From Perilla frutescens (taxonomy: Eukaryota > Streptophyta > Magnoliopsida > Lamiales > Lamiaceae): a DNA stretch of 64,000 nucleotides. The notes under the pieces were generated by a model that saw only the letters and a program-made list of their open reading frames with translations, ran no database searches and was not told where the DNA came from. The stretch is taken from assembly GCA_026008535.1 (NCBI GenBank), contig BRKX01000009.1:62965720-63029719 (forward strand). Direction: 5' to 3'. Positions 12,103 to 24,300 of the stretch are shown here, one piece after another (the first letter of the stretch is position 1; each line of letters opens with the position of its first letter). The position numbers and the translations under genes are program-made.

Positions 12103-12231
12103 ATCACCACAACTGATGATAGCTGCAGCGGCCGATTTTTTATTTTTAGTGTACCAAACACCATCGTGTATATAGGAGAAGGAACTGAACTAGGATACAA
12201 CATATATTTCTATTTCTTTCACAGATAAAAC
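12103..12231. other. Flank between Copia-1 and the Mutator-type MITE
   Basis: Short unassigned stretch that originally adjoined the sequence before 7422. It may be the remaining 5' part of WAK A, but no frame supports that. Confidence 0.35.
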
Positions 12232-12693
12232 GAGTAAACTACACTTTTAATCCCATGAGAATAGGGTCCAAACACGTTTAGTCCCACAATATACAGTTTT
12301 GATCATATGTTTAATTTTTTCAAATTTTTTGGTCCCACAATTTATATTTTAACACTTTTGATCTAAAACATTAATGGATTATACTTAACATCTGTTAATA
12401 CATACGAATATGATTACAAAATGAAAAATAAAAACATGAGATGTGATGGTCTTGGTTGCACTGCCTAATTAAGGGTGAAAATTTCAATCCAAAATAAATA
12501 CTGTTTTGGTTTCAAAATAGGTATTTAACGGATGTTAAGTATAGTCCGTTAGTTTTTGGGGACTAAAAATGTTGAAATATAAACTATGAAACCAAAAATG
12601 TCAAAAAATTAAATTTGGGACCAAAACTGTATATTTTAGAATGAAAAATGTTTGGACCGCCTATTCTTACGAAATTAAAAGTATAATTTACTC
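12232..12693. repeat. Mutator-type MITE, family 1, complete copy with 10-bp TSD
   Basis: 462 bp with inverted ends: left GAGTAAACTACACTTTTAAT, right ATTAAAAGTATAATTTACTC. It is flanked by the perfect 10-bp direct repeat CAGATAAAAC (12222-12231 and 12694-12703). A 9-10 bp duplication is characteristic of the Mutator/MULE superfamily. There is no coding capacity. Related copies lie at 63018-63400 and, as fragments, at 6798-6941 and 17751-17925. Confidence 0.85.
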
Positions 12694-12703
12694 CAGATAA
12701 AAC

Positions 12704-13790
12704 ATACGAGCTATTTAGAGAGGGAGAGAGAGGTGGAGTCAATGGATGCTTGACTTCAATAAAATCTGCTCAATGGACATTTATTTGATATTCTTGAATT
12801 TTGATGAGACCATCACGAAGGATGATGAAAAAATATGTTTGGGAAATCGAATCCAATTAATTTTTTTATATTGAATTGTTAGCAAAACTCGTCGAAATTC
12901 AGCATGTAGAATGACGTAGAAAATCATATTACACGTTGGGATGAATATTATTTTCTGCGTCTATTTTGATTTGATTAAATTCCTATCTCCTATTCCGATA
13001 TTTCCCGTCACAAGTAGGTAGGGCTCTCTCCCTCTCTCGCGGTCTCTCATCTCATTTCATTCCTCTTTATATCTTTTTTTTTTTTTTTTTTTTTTTTATT
13101 CTTTCCGGCACATGAGAGTTTTGGTAGGGAAAGGGAATTTATTAAACTCCCCGAATAATAATAAATTTCCATTCTGAAAATCAAAAGAATATTAATAAAT
13201 TCCCTTTCCCTACCATGAAGATCACTCATTAATATTGTCTTTCCCTCCCAAAACAAAAAAAGTTTGTCCAATACACCCCGTGTTACACTTTCAAATTACG
13301 AATTTTTTTGTATTTTTTTCTTCAATTTTTTTTTTTTTTTGTGATTAGTTTTATTTTATGATTTTTTTAGGGTTGACCCCATTGAATTACAATTTATAAT
13401 TATTTTTAATATTTATTTTTTTGATTTTCAATTAATAATTCATTATTATGGTTCATTTTTTTTAAATTATATTTTATGATTTTATAATTCATATTTTTTT
13501 GTTGATAAATATTGACTATGATTATTTATGTTATAATTAAATTACAGAATTTCTTACATACAAAATCAAGGAATACTGTTGTATTAATTCTAGAATATGG
13601 TGACACTTCTTATTTAAGGCCGTGTTGTTGGACAAAGTCTCTTTTAGAAGTCCGTAAAGCCAAGTTGTTTGGATCTCCATCACAAAATATCTCTCTCTCT
13701 GCGTGGGGGTAATAAAGAAAAAATATTCATTCCAAGTTTTAAAAAAACAAAAATTAGTCATAAATTTTTAAAACTAAATTATTTCACCCA
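12704..13790. repeat. Duplicated upstream flank of the WAK array, copy 1
   Basis: Shares blocks in the same order with 19075-19780: the GAGCTATTTAGAGAG purine tract and GGTGGAGTCAA, TTTGATATTCTTGAATTTTGA, TGTTTGGGAAAT(C/G)GAATCCAA, then TTTCTTACATACAAAATCA and AGAAGTCCGTAAAGCC. This is sequence upstream of minus-strand WAK genes, so the array grew by tandem duplication. Copy 1 also holds a long T run (13075-13098) and a partial family-2 MITE-like core (about 13300-13470). No gene seen. Confidence 0.7.
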
Positions 13791-14505
13791 GTACTAATAT
13801 CAAAATACCTCTCAATTTTTATTTTAAAATATTTTATTTGACATATTTTGAAAAGGATAAAAAAAAAGTAATACAACAGTGCCAATCTTCCCTCCACCGC
13901 CGCGTCCGACATATCGACGCGCAGCGATGTCGGTGCCAATGAGGACTCAACTTCAAGTTGCACTAACCATCCATCTCTTAGCTCAATATTATACGTTGAG
14001 ATGAAATATAATTTTTTACACTATTTTACACGCTGGGCTCTGACGTGCATATCAATCTTTTGCTAAAATGTGGAAACATTAGGAAATCTTTTTAGAATTT
14101 TTTGATGTTTAAGACAATTTTACACAACATAAAAGTTAAGCACATAGGTATATATTTGACCTAACATCTATTACAAAATAAAAATTGTATCATTAATGGG
14201 TTCGAACTAACTTGGATCACAATTATGAATAATATCGACGTTGGTGCCGACAAGACGCTGCCCCTTTGTCGTTTTTTCGGATTTAAAGTCAATTAATATA
14301 ATATTTGACGTTTTTGTGTTACTAGAGAAGTCATGAGCTTTTTTTTAAACTTAATTAATGGAATGGAAAAAATATTCTCACAATATAATTATTCTTATGG
14401 GCACCTACGCAATTTAATAAATATATAATTATGAAAATTTAAAGTACAGTAGCGAAAGAAGTAGGGTCGGAGATGGAAAATCAATTGTGTTTAATTTTTT
14501 TTTTT
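13791..14505. other. Intergenic AT-rich sequence, no gene seen
   Basis: Mostly AT-rich; a small GC-richer patch (about 13895-13945) has no open frame of note. Confidence 0.45.
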
Positions 14506-14514
14506 TTATCATCA

Positions 14515-14612
14515 CCAGTATGTAGTTCAGTTGGTAGTTGATGTTTCTCTACACGAACATTAAAGACTTGAGTAGGAACCTCAATCCCCCCATCCCAACT
14601 AAAAAAAAAATT
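14515..14612 (+). repeat. Possible tRNA-derived SINE fragment
   Basis: TAGTTCAGTTGGTAG at about 14524-14538 matches the A box of a tRNA promoter and is followed about 45 bases later by AGGAACCTCAATCCC, a degenerate B box, then an A-rich end. T runs precede it. It cannot fold as a standard cloverleaf by eye, so it is listed as SINE-like rather than as a tRNA gene. Confidence 0.4.
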
Positions 14613-15642
14613 ATTTTTTTATTGGGCTTACTCTTAATTGATTCATGGTAAATGTATGGTATAATTAACGTAAAAATGAATTGTACAAAAATTTCTATAA
14701 TTCACTATAGTTATGAATTAATTTTATTTTATGATAATAATTTTCTAATTTTTTTATATTTGTAATTTCTAACAAATACAATCATATATATATATATATA
14801 TATTATATGATTGTTTTTTTGAATAAGTACGGTGTTTTTCTGAATAAATGCACACATATTAATAAAGTAATTAAATTACCTCATACATTTACATAAATAT
14901 ATTAAATGAGTCAAATATAAATGTTTGAATGCATTAAATGATAATAAATATAAAAAATGTGAATTTTCTATATCGGTTGTATAGAATGTCACTCTTTATT
15001 AAACAATACTAAAATATTAAAATGACATTTATTCAGAAATAGTGAAAATATAAAATAACAATATTTCCGGTGGGGAAATTATTACCTGCCTACTCGGTTT
15101 GCATTTGACATGAGCAAATACAAGAACCCATGATGTCACCTAGAAAAGTAAAACATAATACGACAAACTTAGTTTAGTTGAGGCTTGAGACCAATTCTTG
15201 GTAAAACTTGTCAACTATATATACATTCGAGAAAAGGCTCCGATTTCTCCTCATCACAAAAACTTTAATTATTAGATAGAGAATATTTTGGTTGAAAAGC
15301 ACTTTATAAATACTAGTTTACATTATCTTTGTAACATAGGAGAAATTCTATTTGTATAACGTGTGTTAATATGTGAAAATTCTATGTATGTTATATACTT
15401 TATACTTTAATGTGTGTTGGCAAATGGCTAATAGTAACACTTAGTCAAGGGGTTGTTAACGTTGATATCGATCGGCATCGCAAATTGAGGAATCTAGATG
15501 TGCCCTTTTTAAAAGTTCAGGTGACTAATAAAAATTACAAAACAAGACACGAGATGAATTATTAACTTCTTACACATGACACGAACACGACACAAAACAT
15601 AGCTAGCATGAGCACATGCCATTTGGAGATCAAAACTAGTTA
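14613..15642. other. 3' flank of WAK B; AT repeat and block shared with WAK C
   Basis: Contains (AT)n at about 14787-14805, framed by ATCATAT and ATATGAT, so it could form a small hairpin. The segment at about 15110-15250 (AAAAGTAAAACATAATACGA, AACTTAGTTTAGTTGAG, TTTCTCCTCATCACAAAAA) recurs downstream of WAK C at about 20832-20990, showing that the duplication unit included 3' flank. Confidence 0.6.
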
Positions 15643-18371
15643 TCATCTTCCTCCACTTATTGGCAAAACAACATGACCCCTAATGGTATCATATCCCACG
15701 CTTGAGCTATTACCATCACCGTTACTAAAATGATGATTTAGTGCTTCACCCTTTTGAAGCAAAGACTCGGTCTCCTCAATATTGTCTACATTTCTTGCCC
15801 ATTTGTGCTTTCCTCCAATTATGAGGCCTTCTAGTTCCATTGCTACCTCTTTCATGGAAGGCCTGTCTTCACCTTTCACACTCAAGCATACTTTAGCCAG
15901 ATTAGCAACTTCTGATACCTCCTCCATATTTTCATCATTGTCATCTCCCATGATGTTCTCATCAAGAATTTCGGACAAACGCCCTTGCTTCAGTATAAAG
16001 AGGAAAAAAATGACCAAATTCCTCTCCTTCTCTGGCCTATTGTTGCTTATCGCCATCCTTCCCGTTAGTAGTTCCACGAGAACTACTCCGAAACTATAAA
16101 CATCGCTCTTCTCAGTCAGCTGATGCGTCTGCATGTATTCTGGATCTAAGTATCCGAATGTACCTTGTACTAATGTCATTAGCTGAGTTTGATCCAAAGG
16201 AACCAATTTTGAAGCTCCAAAATCTGCCACCTTTGCAGTGAAAGTATGGTCTAAAAGGATATTGTCCGACTTCATGTCTCTATGTATGATCGGAGTAGAA
16301 GCTGCAGAGTGTAGATATGAAAGCACACCTGCAGCTTCTGCAGCAATCTTCAAACGCATCTCCCAATTAAGGAAACGCGCCTTTGCTGGATCGTGCAAGT
16401 GGGAGGAAAGGGTGCCGTTATTGATGAATTCGTAGACAAGATGAGGGACTTCTGTTTCTAGGCAACAACCAAGAAGCCTAACTACGTTCCTATGGTTTAT
16501 CTGAGAAAGCACAATCACCTCATTGATGAATTGCTCGATTTCATTCGGATCAACTCTTTTAGACTTCTTGATTGCAACTACTTTGTTGCCTGGTAAGAAG
16601 CCTTTGTATACGGTGCCAAAGCCGCCTTGACCAATGATGTTATCGCTATGGAACTCATCTGTGGCTTTTTGTAGCTCAATTGAACTATAAATTTTCACCA
16701 TATCAGCTGATCCTTCTCTTCCTTTGAGCTTCTCTTCTAACAAAATGCCGCCGTTTTGATGGAAGAATCTCTGCTTCGTCTTCTCTGATGATCTTCTCTT
16801 GAGTTCAAAGTAGACCATCATAGCAACAAGCAGAAGAGCCATGACACCGAAGGCAACCCCTGTTTCATATTTTTCAAGATGATGAAATTTAGTAAGCACA
16901 ATTTTTTTCAAAAGATAAATCACCAAACGTTTAAGAAAAAGAAAAATCATAAATATGTACCTATTACAACATTAGTAAGTTTGACGCTCTCTTTCTTACT
17001 GCAACCATCATCACCCCAGCCCAGACCGGAGTATCCCTTCGGGCAAGAACATGTGTAATTCCCTTCTGTGTTCTTGCAGAGATCTTTCATCGTGCAATTA
17101 TTTTTACTATCATCCCGACATTCATCAATATCTACAAATTAATTCAACTAAATATGTTAATTATTAAAAACTATATATATATATATATGATTTAATTTTG
17201 TGATCGATCACATATACAGACGTACCTATACATCCATTGACCAGGTAAGGATTGCCCTGGTATCCTTGCAGACAAGAACAACGATAACCGGAATAGCCTT
17301 CCGGCATATCATAACAGAAGGAATTATCTTTGCATGCATAACTCGTGGTGTTTCTCTTAGCTTCCTCGCATGTTTGGTTCCCGACAGTCCAAGCAAGAAC
17401 AATGGGAAGCTTCTCCACGTGCTGCAAGTTTGTAAGATTTTCTGGAGAAAAACGAAACTTGGCATCTTCGACCATAAAGCCATAGCTGCAGGGGTTGAAT
17501 CCTCGCACGCGGCTGTGGTTATTGAAGCTTCTGACGCTGAGGTTAGCTTGCAGCATGCCTTTCCGTACGGACGTCTGGCAACATCCCACGCCGTCACAAG
17601 CGCCGTCGATGTTCACATCTTGCCTCCTATTGCATATCGAAATACATCCGGTTGTAAACCTGCATTTGATTGATTAGTTCATTGATGCTTTGATTAAGCG
17701 TGATGTTTGTTGTGTAATAAATTGATTGATTAATTAATAGATTAGTCCAGTACGAATATAGTCCCGACACTTTTAGTACCAAAATGTACAGTTTATATTT
17801 CAATAAATTTTGTAACGGACTTTACTTAATAACATCTGTTGAGTACCTAAACAATATTTATTTTGGATTAAAATTTTCGCTGCATTTTCTCTATTTTTGA
17901 CCCTTAATTAGATGATGCAACCATCGGATGTAAATTAGAACGTACATACCCTCTTCCGCGGAGGTAAGCGTAGGAATCACAGCCGACGACGACGAACTTG
18001 TTCAAAGTGTCGTTGATGCTAAATTTGGCAAGTCTGAGATTAGTCCTAACGTTGATGCCGGAGCTGTCGTAGCAGCTACGGCCGATGCGCGTGAGGACAC
18101 GCAGCTCGCCGTCGAGATTGATGTCGGTGATATTGATGGTAGATCTCCCAAGGAATGGTTTGGATGAGTTGCAGGTGACGAGGAAGTTGTTGTTCAGACA
18201 GCATTCATTGCTCATGCCGAATGGATATGGGATTCTTACATTCCCACACATATAACTGCACTTGCTTAGCCCCGCCGCCGCGGCGCCGCCTACCGCCGCC
18301 AACAAAATAACCAGCCTTATCATCTGCAGCTCGATTTGTGAGTACTCCAACTCCATCAACACTGACAACAC
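15643..18371 (-). CDS. WAK B: wall-associated receptor kinase, intact, four exons
   Basis: Exons on the minus strand: 18371-17950, 17659-17226, 17131-16961 and 16859-15643, all with GT-AG introns, 2244 nt in total (747 codons plus stop). Domains: signal peptide (MIRLVILLAAVGGAAAAG; an internal Met at 18323 may be the real start), GUB_WAK galacturonan-binding region (CGNVRIPYPFG), a degenerate EGF (CYDMPEGYSGYRCSC), a calcium-binding EGF in exon 3 (DIDECRDD), a transmembrane helix at residues 343-360 (GVAFGVMALLLVAMMVYF), and a kinase with GQGGFG (419-424), Lys440, HRDMKSDN (Asp537), DFG (Asp555) and GTFGYLDPEY. WAKs bind pectin or oligogalacturonides at the wall and signal through the cytoplasmic kinase in growth and defence. 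This is the only intact copy in the window. Its exon plan is shared by D. Confidence 0.92.
17751..17925. repeat. Family-1 MITE fragment in intron 1 of WAK B
   Basis: The reverse complement matches the inner and right parts of the family-1 MITE: TTAAGGGTCAAAAATAGAG, TAATCCAAAATAAATA, AACAGATGTTA, TTGAAATATAAACTGTAC. It is inverted relative to the copies at 12232 and 63018 and shortened, and it lies within the intron, so splicing signals are untouched. Confidence 0.55.
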
Positions 18372-18426
18372 CTAGCTATAGCTAGTATCTCCCTACTTTC
18401 AGATTTTCTCGATCACTTTGATCACT

Positions 18427-18435
18427 CTTTTATAC
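18427..18435 (-). promoter_or_regulatory. Probable TATA box of WAK B
   Basis: GTATAAAAG on the minus strand, about 56-64 bases before the first ATG (18371). The same position in WAK D reads GCATAAAAG. Assignment is by position and consensus only. Confidence 0.55.
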
Positions 18436-18854
18436 ATATGTTGATCATATTGAAATATATATAAGATTCATACCGATTTTTTTTTTTGTAAATAAAAAGA
18501 AATTAATCAAACCATGCATCTTCTTGATTATTGCACCTGTCATGATCTTGACTTAAACAAAGACGAGTAGCAAGTCTGCTCGATAGCCCCACCACTTGCA
18601 CAATGTCTGCAATTTCTTGGTCACCGAGTCTCTGTTTTTTTCTCTTTAATAATCCGTGAAAGGCTAAGATAAAAAAAAAATCATTATTTTGGTCATTCTT
18701 TTAATTTTAAGGGAAAAGACGAAAAACACCCTTAAAGTTCATGCTCAGGTGCGGTATGAAATCATTCCTTAAAATTTTTTTTAGGTACAATTATGTCCAA
18801 ATTCAGTTATAAAGGGTGCAAATAGGCTCACCCATCATCAACTGGGACCAACTC
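18436..18854. other. Upstream region of WAK B, no gene seen
   Basis: AT-rich promoter-side sequence without open frames or clear repeats. Confidence 0.4.
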
Positions 18855-19074
18855 TATTGGGAGGTGTAAGTGAGTCGAGCCTACTCGGAATCAACTCGAC
18901 AAAAAACTCAAAATTGACTTGGGGTTTGTCAAGTTTGAGATACTCGAGTTTTTATTGAGCTTAATTGAGCCTTATGACAATTATAATAATTTATTATTTA
19001 TACAGAATTGAGTCGAGCCGAGCTCAAAAAATCAAAATCGAGTCGAATTGAGTTTCGAGTTTTCATATCGAACT
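18855..19074. repeat. CTCGAG-rich, possibly hAT-type MITE fragment
   Basis: GAGGTGTAAGTGAGTCGAGC at the left and repeated GAGTCGAGC/CTCGAGC motifs in both orientations resemble the common plant hAT-like elements with GGGTGAGC ends and TCGAG arrays. I could not identify the right terminus or an 8-bp duplication. Confidence 0.35.
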
Positions 19075-19781
19075 CGAGCTATTTAGAGAGAGAGAGAGGG
19101 AGGGAGGGAGAGAGAGAGGTGGAGTCAACGATGCTTGACTGCATGAAAGTCTGGTGGAAGAACATAAAGAATACGTTGGTTGTTGGATTTTCTATTGAAT
19201 ATTCAATACGCCTTTGTCAGAGGTGTATCACTTTAATGAAACTTCCGTACGTAATAATCTGCAAACCACATCGAAGTGGAAGAAATAAATCACATTCGAA
19301 AATTATGTAGGATAAATTTATACCTAGCGGTATTAGACTGTTGTTTGATATTCTTGAATTTTGATATTGAGATCATCATGAAGAATATGATGAAAAAAAA
19401 ATGTTTGGGAAATGGAATCCAATTAATTTTCGATGACGTCGAAGTCATGCATGTAAAATGACGTGGGGAAGATTAAATTCCAATCTCCTATTCTTATATT
19501 TCCTATCACAAATTAACTATGATTATTTATGTTAGAATTAAATTACAGAGTTTCTTACATACAAAATCAAGGAATATTATTGTATTAATTCTAGGATATA
19601 GTGACACTTCTTAGTTAAGGCCGCGTTATTGGACCAAGTCTCTTTAGAAGTCCGTAAAGCCAAGTTGTTTGGATCTCCATCACAAAATATATCTATCATC
19701 CTCTGTGAGGGGCAATAAAGAAAAATATTCATACCAAGTTTTAAAAAAACAAAAATTATTCATAAATTTGTAAAACTACTA
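19075..19781. repeat. Duplicated upstream flank of the WAK array, copy 2
   Basis: Matches 12704-13790 block by block (purine tract with GGTGGAGTCAA, TTTGATATTCTTGAATTTTGA, TTTCTTACATACAAAATCA, GTCCGTAAAGCCAAGTTGTT). Small frames at 19008-19461 are not conserved as protein between the two copies, so no gene is called. Confidence 0.7.
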
Positions 19782-20140
19782 AATGGCACTAACAGTGTTG
19801 CATTCCCTATTTGCACACTTGATTTTTTAAAAAAAAAATCTTTGATTTCAATCTATTAGGTTTAAGTTTAATTTTACACTTGTTATTTATCCTACCCAAT
19901 TAAGGTATATTCTATTTTTAGTATTTAATTTATAGTTTTCAATTATTAATTGATTATTTGAAAAAATTAAATACTAAAAAAATATAATAAACCCTAATGG
20001 AGTAGGGTGAGCCATAAATAGTAAGAGTAAAATTAAACTAAAGCCCAAAAATTAAAATCGAAGAAGAAAAATAAAAAGAAACTAAAAAAAATCAAGTGTG
20101 CTAAAAATACAACACGGAAGGTGCAATAGACGATTTCGGG
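19782..20140. repeat. MITE-like element, family 2, copy 2
   Basis: Imperfect inverted ends (TTGCACACTTGATTTTTT near the left, AATCAAGTGTGC near the right) around an AT-rich core with CCCTAATGGAGTAGGGTGAG and GAGTAAAATTAAACTAAAG. The core is shared with copies 1 (5944) and 3 (41475). Non-coding. Confidence 0.55.
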
Positions 20141-20287
20141 TGTGTGTGCCCATGTTCTACTTTCTATCTCTTTTCGACTTGGAATACAAAAGAAATGATA
20201 TTTTTTTTAAATAAAAGAACCCTACAATACCCTAATAAAACGCCTCTTAAATACCTAGAAAAAAAATCCCTAATAAAATGCCTATTC

Positions 20288-20358
<71 letters not shown>

Positions 20359-20378
20359 TAATAATAATAATAATAATA
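20288..20378. repeat. (AAT)n microsatellite
   Basis: About 30 AAT units with one GAT interruption at about 20356. The poly-Asn and poly-Leu frames across it are artefacts of the repeat. Confidence 0.95.
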
Positions 20379-21364
20379 TACCCACATGCATATAAAATTA
20401 ATCACTTAAATACTGCAGGGAATTTTACCTGTTCTTGTAAGATATGATAAGCTTTCAAAATTAATCTCCAAATCTTCATCTCCCTCCAGTCAACATATAT
20501 AAGACTGTTATATACTATACTATCATATCTTCTACTTGAGCCATTACCTTCACCACTTGTTATATCGTATTATATATACTAATAACAATCCACATGGAAA
20601 ATTTTATAATGTTGTAGCTAGCACACACAGTGTGTTCTATGTTACAATAGATCTAATATAACATTCTCCATGTATCATAAATTTTCGTGTCACATTAGGT
20701 CCATTGTGACACGTAATACACGTAGCATCATACAATTTCGTAGATATTATGTATAATAACAATATTTCTAGTACTGGCTCTTGCATATGACATGACCAAA
20801 CACAGGACCCCATTGATGATGTCACCGATTAGAAAAGTAAAACATAATACGACAAACTTAGTTTAGTTGAGAGTCGAAACCCATTCTGCCAAACTTGTCA
20901 TCAACTACATACACATTTCTGCTAAAAAGGGGGTTATATTCATAGCACACATTCGAGAAGAGGCTCCAATTTCTCCTCATCACAAAAATCTTATTAGATT
21001 GGTTTGATTGGAGAGGCCTTTATAAATAGTAGCTAGCTTACATTATCACTATAAGAAAAATTCAATTTGTATAAATAATATTGTCTTCCTAAAAAAATGT
21101 GATAGTGTGTGAAAAAATTCTCAGCACTTTACACACTTTAATGTGTGTTCGCGAATGATTAATAGTAACTAATGCATGGACAAGGGGTTGTTAACTTAAT
21201 TGATAATGTGCCGCTTTAAATTTAGCCGAATGGGATATTAAATAGTTCCAATTAATGTCAATAAAAACTATGAAACAAGATATGAGATGAATTTATTAAC
21301 TTCTTACACACGATACGAACACAACACAACATGATCTCTGATGGTATCATATCTCACACTTGAG
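20379..21364. other. 3' flank of WAK C
   Basis: No gene. 20740-20990 shares blocks with the region downstream of WAK B (GATGTCACC, AAAAGTAAAACATAATACGA, TTTCTCCTCATCACAAAAA). Confidence 0.55.
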
Positions 21365-24300
21365 CTATTTACCTTCACCAATATTACCGAAATGATTTGG
21401 TGTTTCACCCTTTTCAAGCAAAGACTCCATCTCCTCAGCATTGTCAACATTTCTGGCCCATTTGTGCTTTCCTCCAATTATGAGTCCTTCTAGTTCCATT
21501 GCCACCTCTTTCATGGAAGGCCTCTCTCCACCTTTCACACTCAAGCACACTTTAGCCAGATTAGCAACTTCTAATACCTCATCTATATTTTCACCATCAT
21601 CTCCCACGATGTTCTCATCAAGAATTTCGAACAAACTCCCTTGCTTTAGTATAAAGAGAAAGAAAATGACTAAATTCCTCTCCTCCTTTGGCCTATTGTT
21701 GCTTATCGCCATCCTTCCGGTTAGTAGTTCTACGAGAACTACTCCAAAGCTATAAACATCGCTCTTCTCAGTAAGTTGATGTGTCTGCATATATTCTGGA
21801 TCCAAGTATCCGAACATTCCTTGTACTATTATCATTAGCTGAGTTTGGTCCAGAGGAACCAATTTCGAAGCACCAAAATCCGCCACCTTTACAGTGAAAG
21901 TATGGTCTAAAAGGATGTTGTCCGACTTGACATCTCTATGTATAATCGGAATAGAAGCAGCAGAGTGTAGATACAAGAGGAGACCTGCAGCTTCCGCAGC
22001 AATCTTCAAACGCATCTCCCAATTAAGGAAACATGCGTTTTCTTGATTGTGCAAGTGGGAGGAAAGGGTGCCGTTGTTGATGAACTCGTAAACGAGAAGG
22101 GGGACTTCTGTTTCGAGGCAACAACCAAGGAGCCTAACTACATTCCTGTGGTTTATCTGAGAAAGAACAAACACCTCATTGATGAATTGTTCGATTTCAT
22201 TCGGATCAACTCTTTTGGACCTCTTGATGGCAACTACTCTATTTGGTAAGAAGCCTTTGTAGACGGTTCCAAAGCCGCCTTGACCAATGATCCTATTGTT
22301 ATGGAACTCATCTGTGGCCTTTTGTAGCTCAATTGAACTATAAATTTTCACCATGTCAGCCGATCCAAGCTCTCTTCCTCTGAGCTTCTCCTCTAACAAA
22401 ATGGCGCCGTTTTGAAGAAAGAATCTCTGCTTCATATTCTCCGTTGATCTTCTCTTGAGTAACCTGTCGGACATTGATAGGTATGATTCCCAATCGTGTT
22501 CACGCACGTCGCCATTTCCATGCAATCGCTAACATTTTCATCACATTCATTTATATCTGTATTCAAATCAAGCATGATATGTGTACACACACACACACAC
22601 TAATTATTAACAATTAGGAATTATATATAATCAAGTTAGTTGGAATAAATCTTGAAACAGAAAACCATACCCTTACACCCATCCGGTTCTCTTCCATTGC
22701 CGGAGTAACCTGTATCACACGAGCATGCATAATCCCCTGCAGTATTCCTGCAGCTTTGCTTATTTAAACATTTGTTTCGAGTTATATCTGCGCATTCGTC
22801 AATATCTGCAAAAGAGCAAGTATATATGTATATATATTTAATAAAATATAAAAACTTCCCTGCATTATATGTCAAATTCACGAGTCTGGTCAACTCGCTA
22901 AAAACAAAAAAATATGAAAATCAGTATAAGCGTAATACTAAAAAGTATCACTTAAAATTCCAAAACTGTTACCTGATTCTTAAAAAGTAACGAGTATGGT
23001 AGTTATCTTATACGAGTTTATTTAGTTCAAATTGTGATATTTTTCATTCTAATAAATGTTTAAAATTTACGAGTTTAGGGATATTTTTAGGGTTCATGAT
23101 TTTTTCAGAGTTTTAGGGTGTTTTTAAATTTGATATTTTGTGGGTTTTATTTTGTGTTTTTTTACAGTTGATTTTTTTATAAAGTTTATTAATCTCAATT
23201 CAGGGTTATATTTAAGTTTAAAATAATTATTTACGTTATGCTAAATAAAATAATTAAAACTTTTCTATACAAACATAAAATAGTGGAGCATTCTTTGTGA
23301 AAATGGAGAAAATTTCATGTTCAATCCGCATTAGAATTCTTTGTGAAAATAGTGGAAATTTCGTGTTCAATCTATATGTGTGTAAAAAGTGTGTGTTAAT
23401 GTGTGAAATAATCTAATTATGTGAGAAAAATGTGTGTTAAAATAGTTGGAGGATCAAAATAGGGACCAAATTAAATCTTTTAAATAGTAATAGGATCATT
23501 TTGAACCAAAAAGATAAATAGGGATTAAAACGCTCCTACACAAATAGTTATAGGATCAAAACGAACCTTTGCCCGTTAAAATTTGTAAGGTTATTAATTC
23601 CGATTATGATTTATATTTAATTTAAAAAATTAATTATCTAGCGTAGTGCCTCAGCCCACGCGAGACGTCGGATAAAATAATTTAATTAATTCAGTTTAAT
23701 TTTAGAATTGACTTAATTCTATTTTATGGTATATAATTATTTAAAAAAAATAATTATCCGACGCGTTAGTATCGAGCGAGTGCATTGTGCGAGTCGTCCA
23801 ATAAAATAATTAAATCACTTTCATTTTAAAATATATAGCTTTCGGAGAAAAAAAAGAAAAAAAAAGTAAAGAAAAAAAAGCCCATATATATATATATATA
23901 TATATACCTTTGCAGCCATCATCAAGATAAGGGTTTCCTCCGTAACCATCCTCGCAGCGACACCGATGGCCTTGGCCGTTTTCCGGTTCATAGCAGACGG
24001 AGTTGGCACTTCTGCAAGCATAAGTGGAGGCGTTCTTCTCGGTATCGCCACACGTCCCGGCCTCGACAACCCAATCAACCACCATCGGAAGCAGTTTAGC
24101 GTTGTACAAGTTGGTGAGGTTTTCCGTCGAGAACCTAAACGCGGTGTCCTCGACGATGAAGGCGTAGCTGCAGTTGCTGAAGTCGCTTCTGTTAGTAATC
24201 CTCAACTCAACCTCAATCGACCAAACATTTCTAGGAATGGAAGTTTGGCAGCAGCCTAACCCCATGCACGACCCATCCATCAAGTCATCCTTGCTCCCGC

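Noticed and set aside
13512..13761. Small frames in the upstream flank
   Set aside because: The duplicate block at 19530-19780 does not preserve these frames.
14515..14612. Functional tRNA gene
   Set aside because: A-box-like sequence is present, but I could not fold acceptor and anticodon stems; a tRNA-derived SINE fragment is more likely.
15782..16099. Plus-strand frame repeated at 21441-21755 and 54837-55151
   Set aside because: It recurs only because it is antisense to the conserved WAK kinase exon; no independent support.
20144..20395. Open frames of poly-Asn (plus) and poly-Leu (minus)
   Set aside because: They are translations of an (AAT)n microsatellite with no other coding signal.
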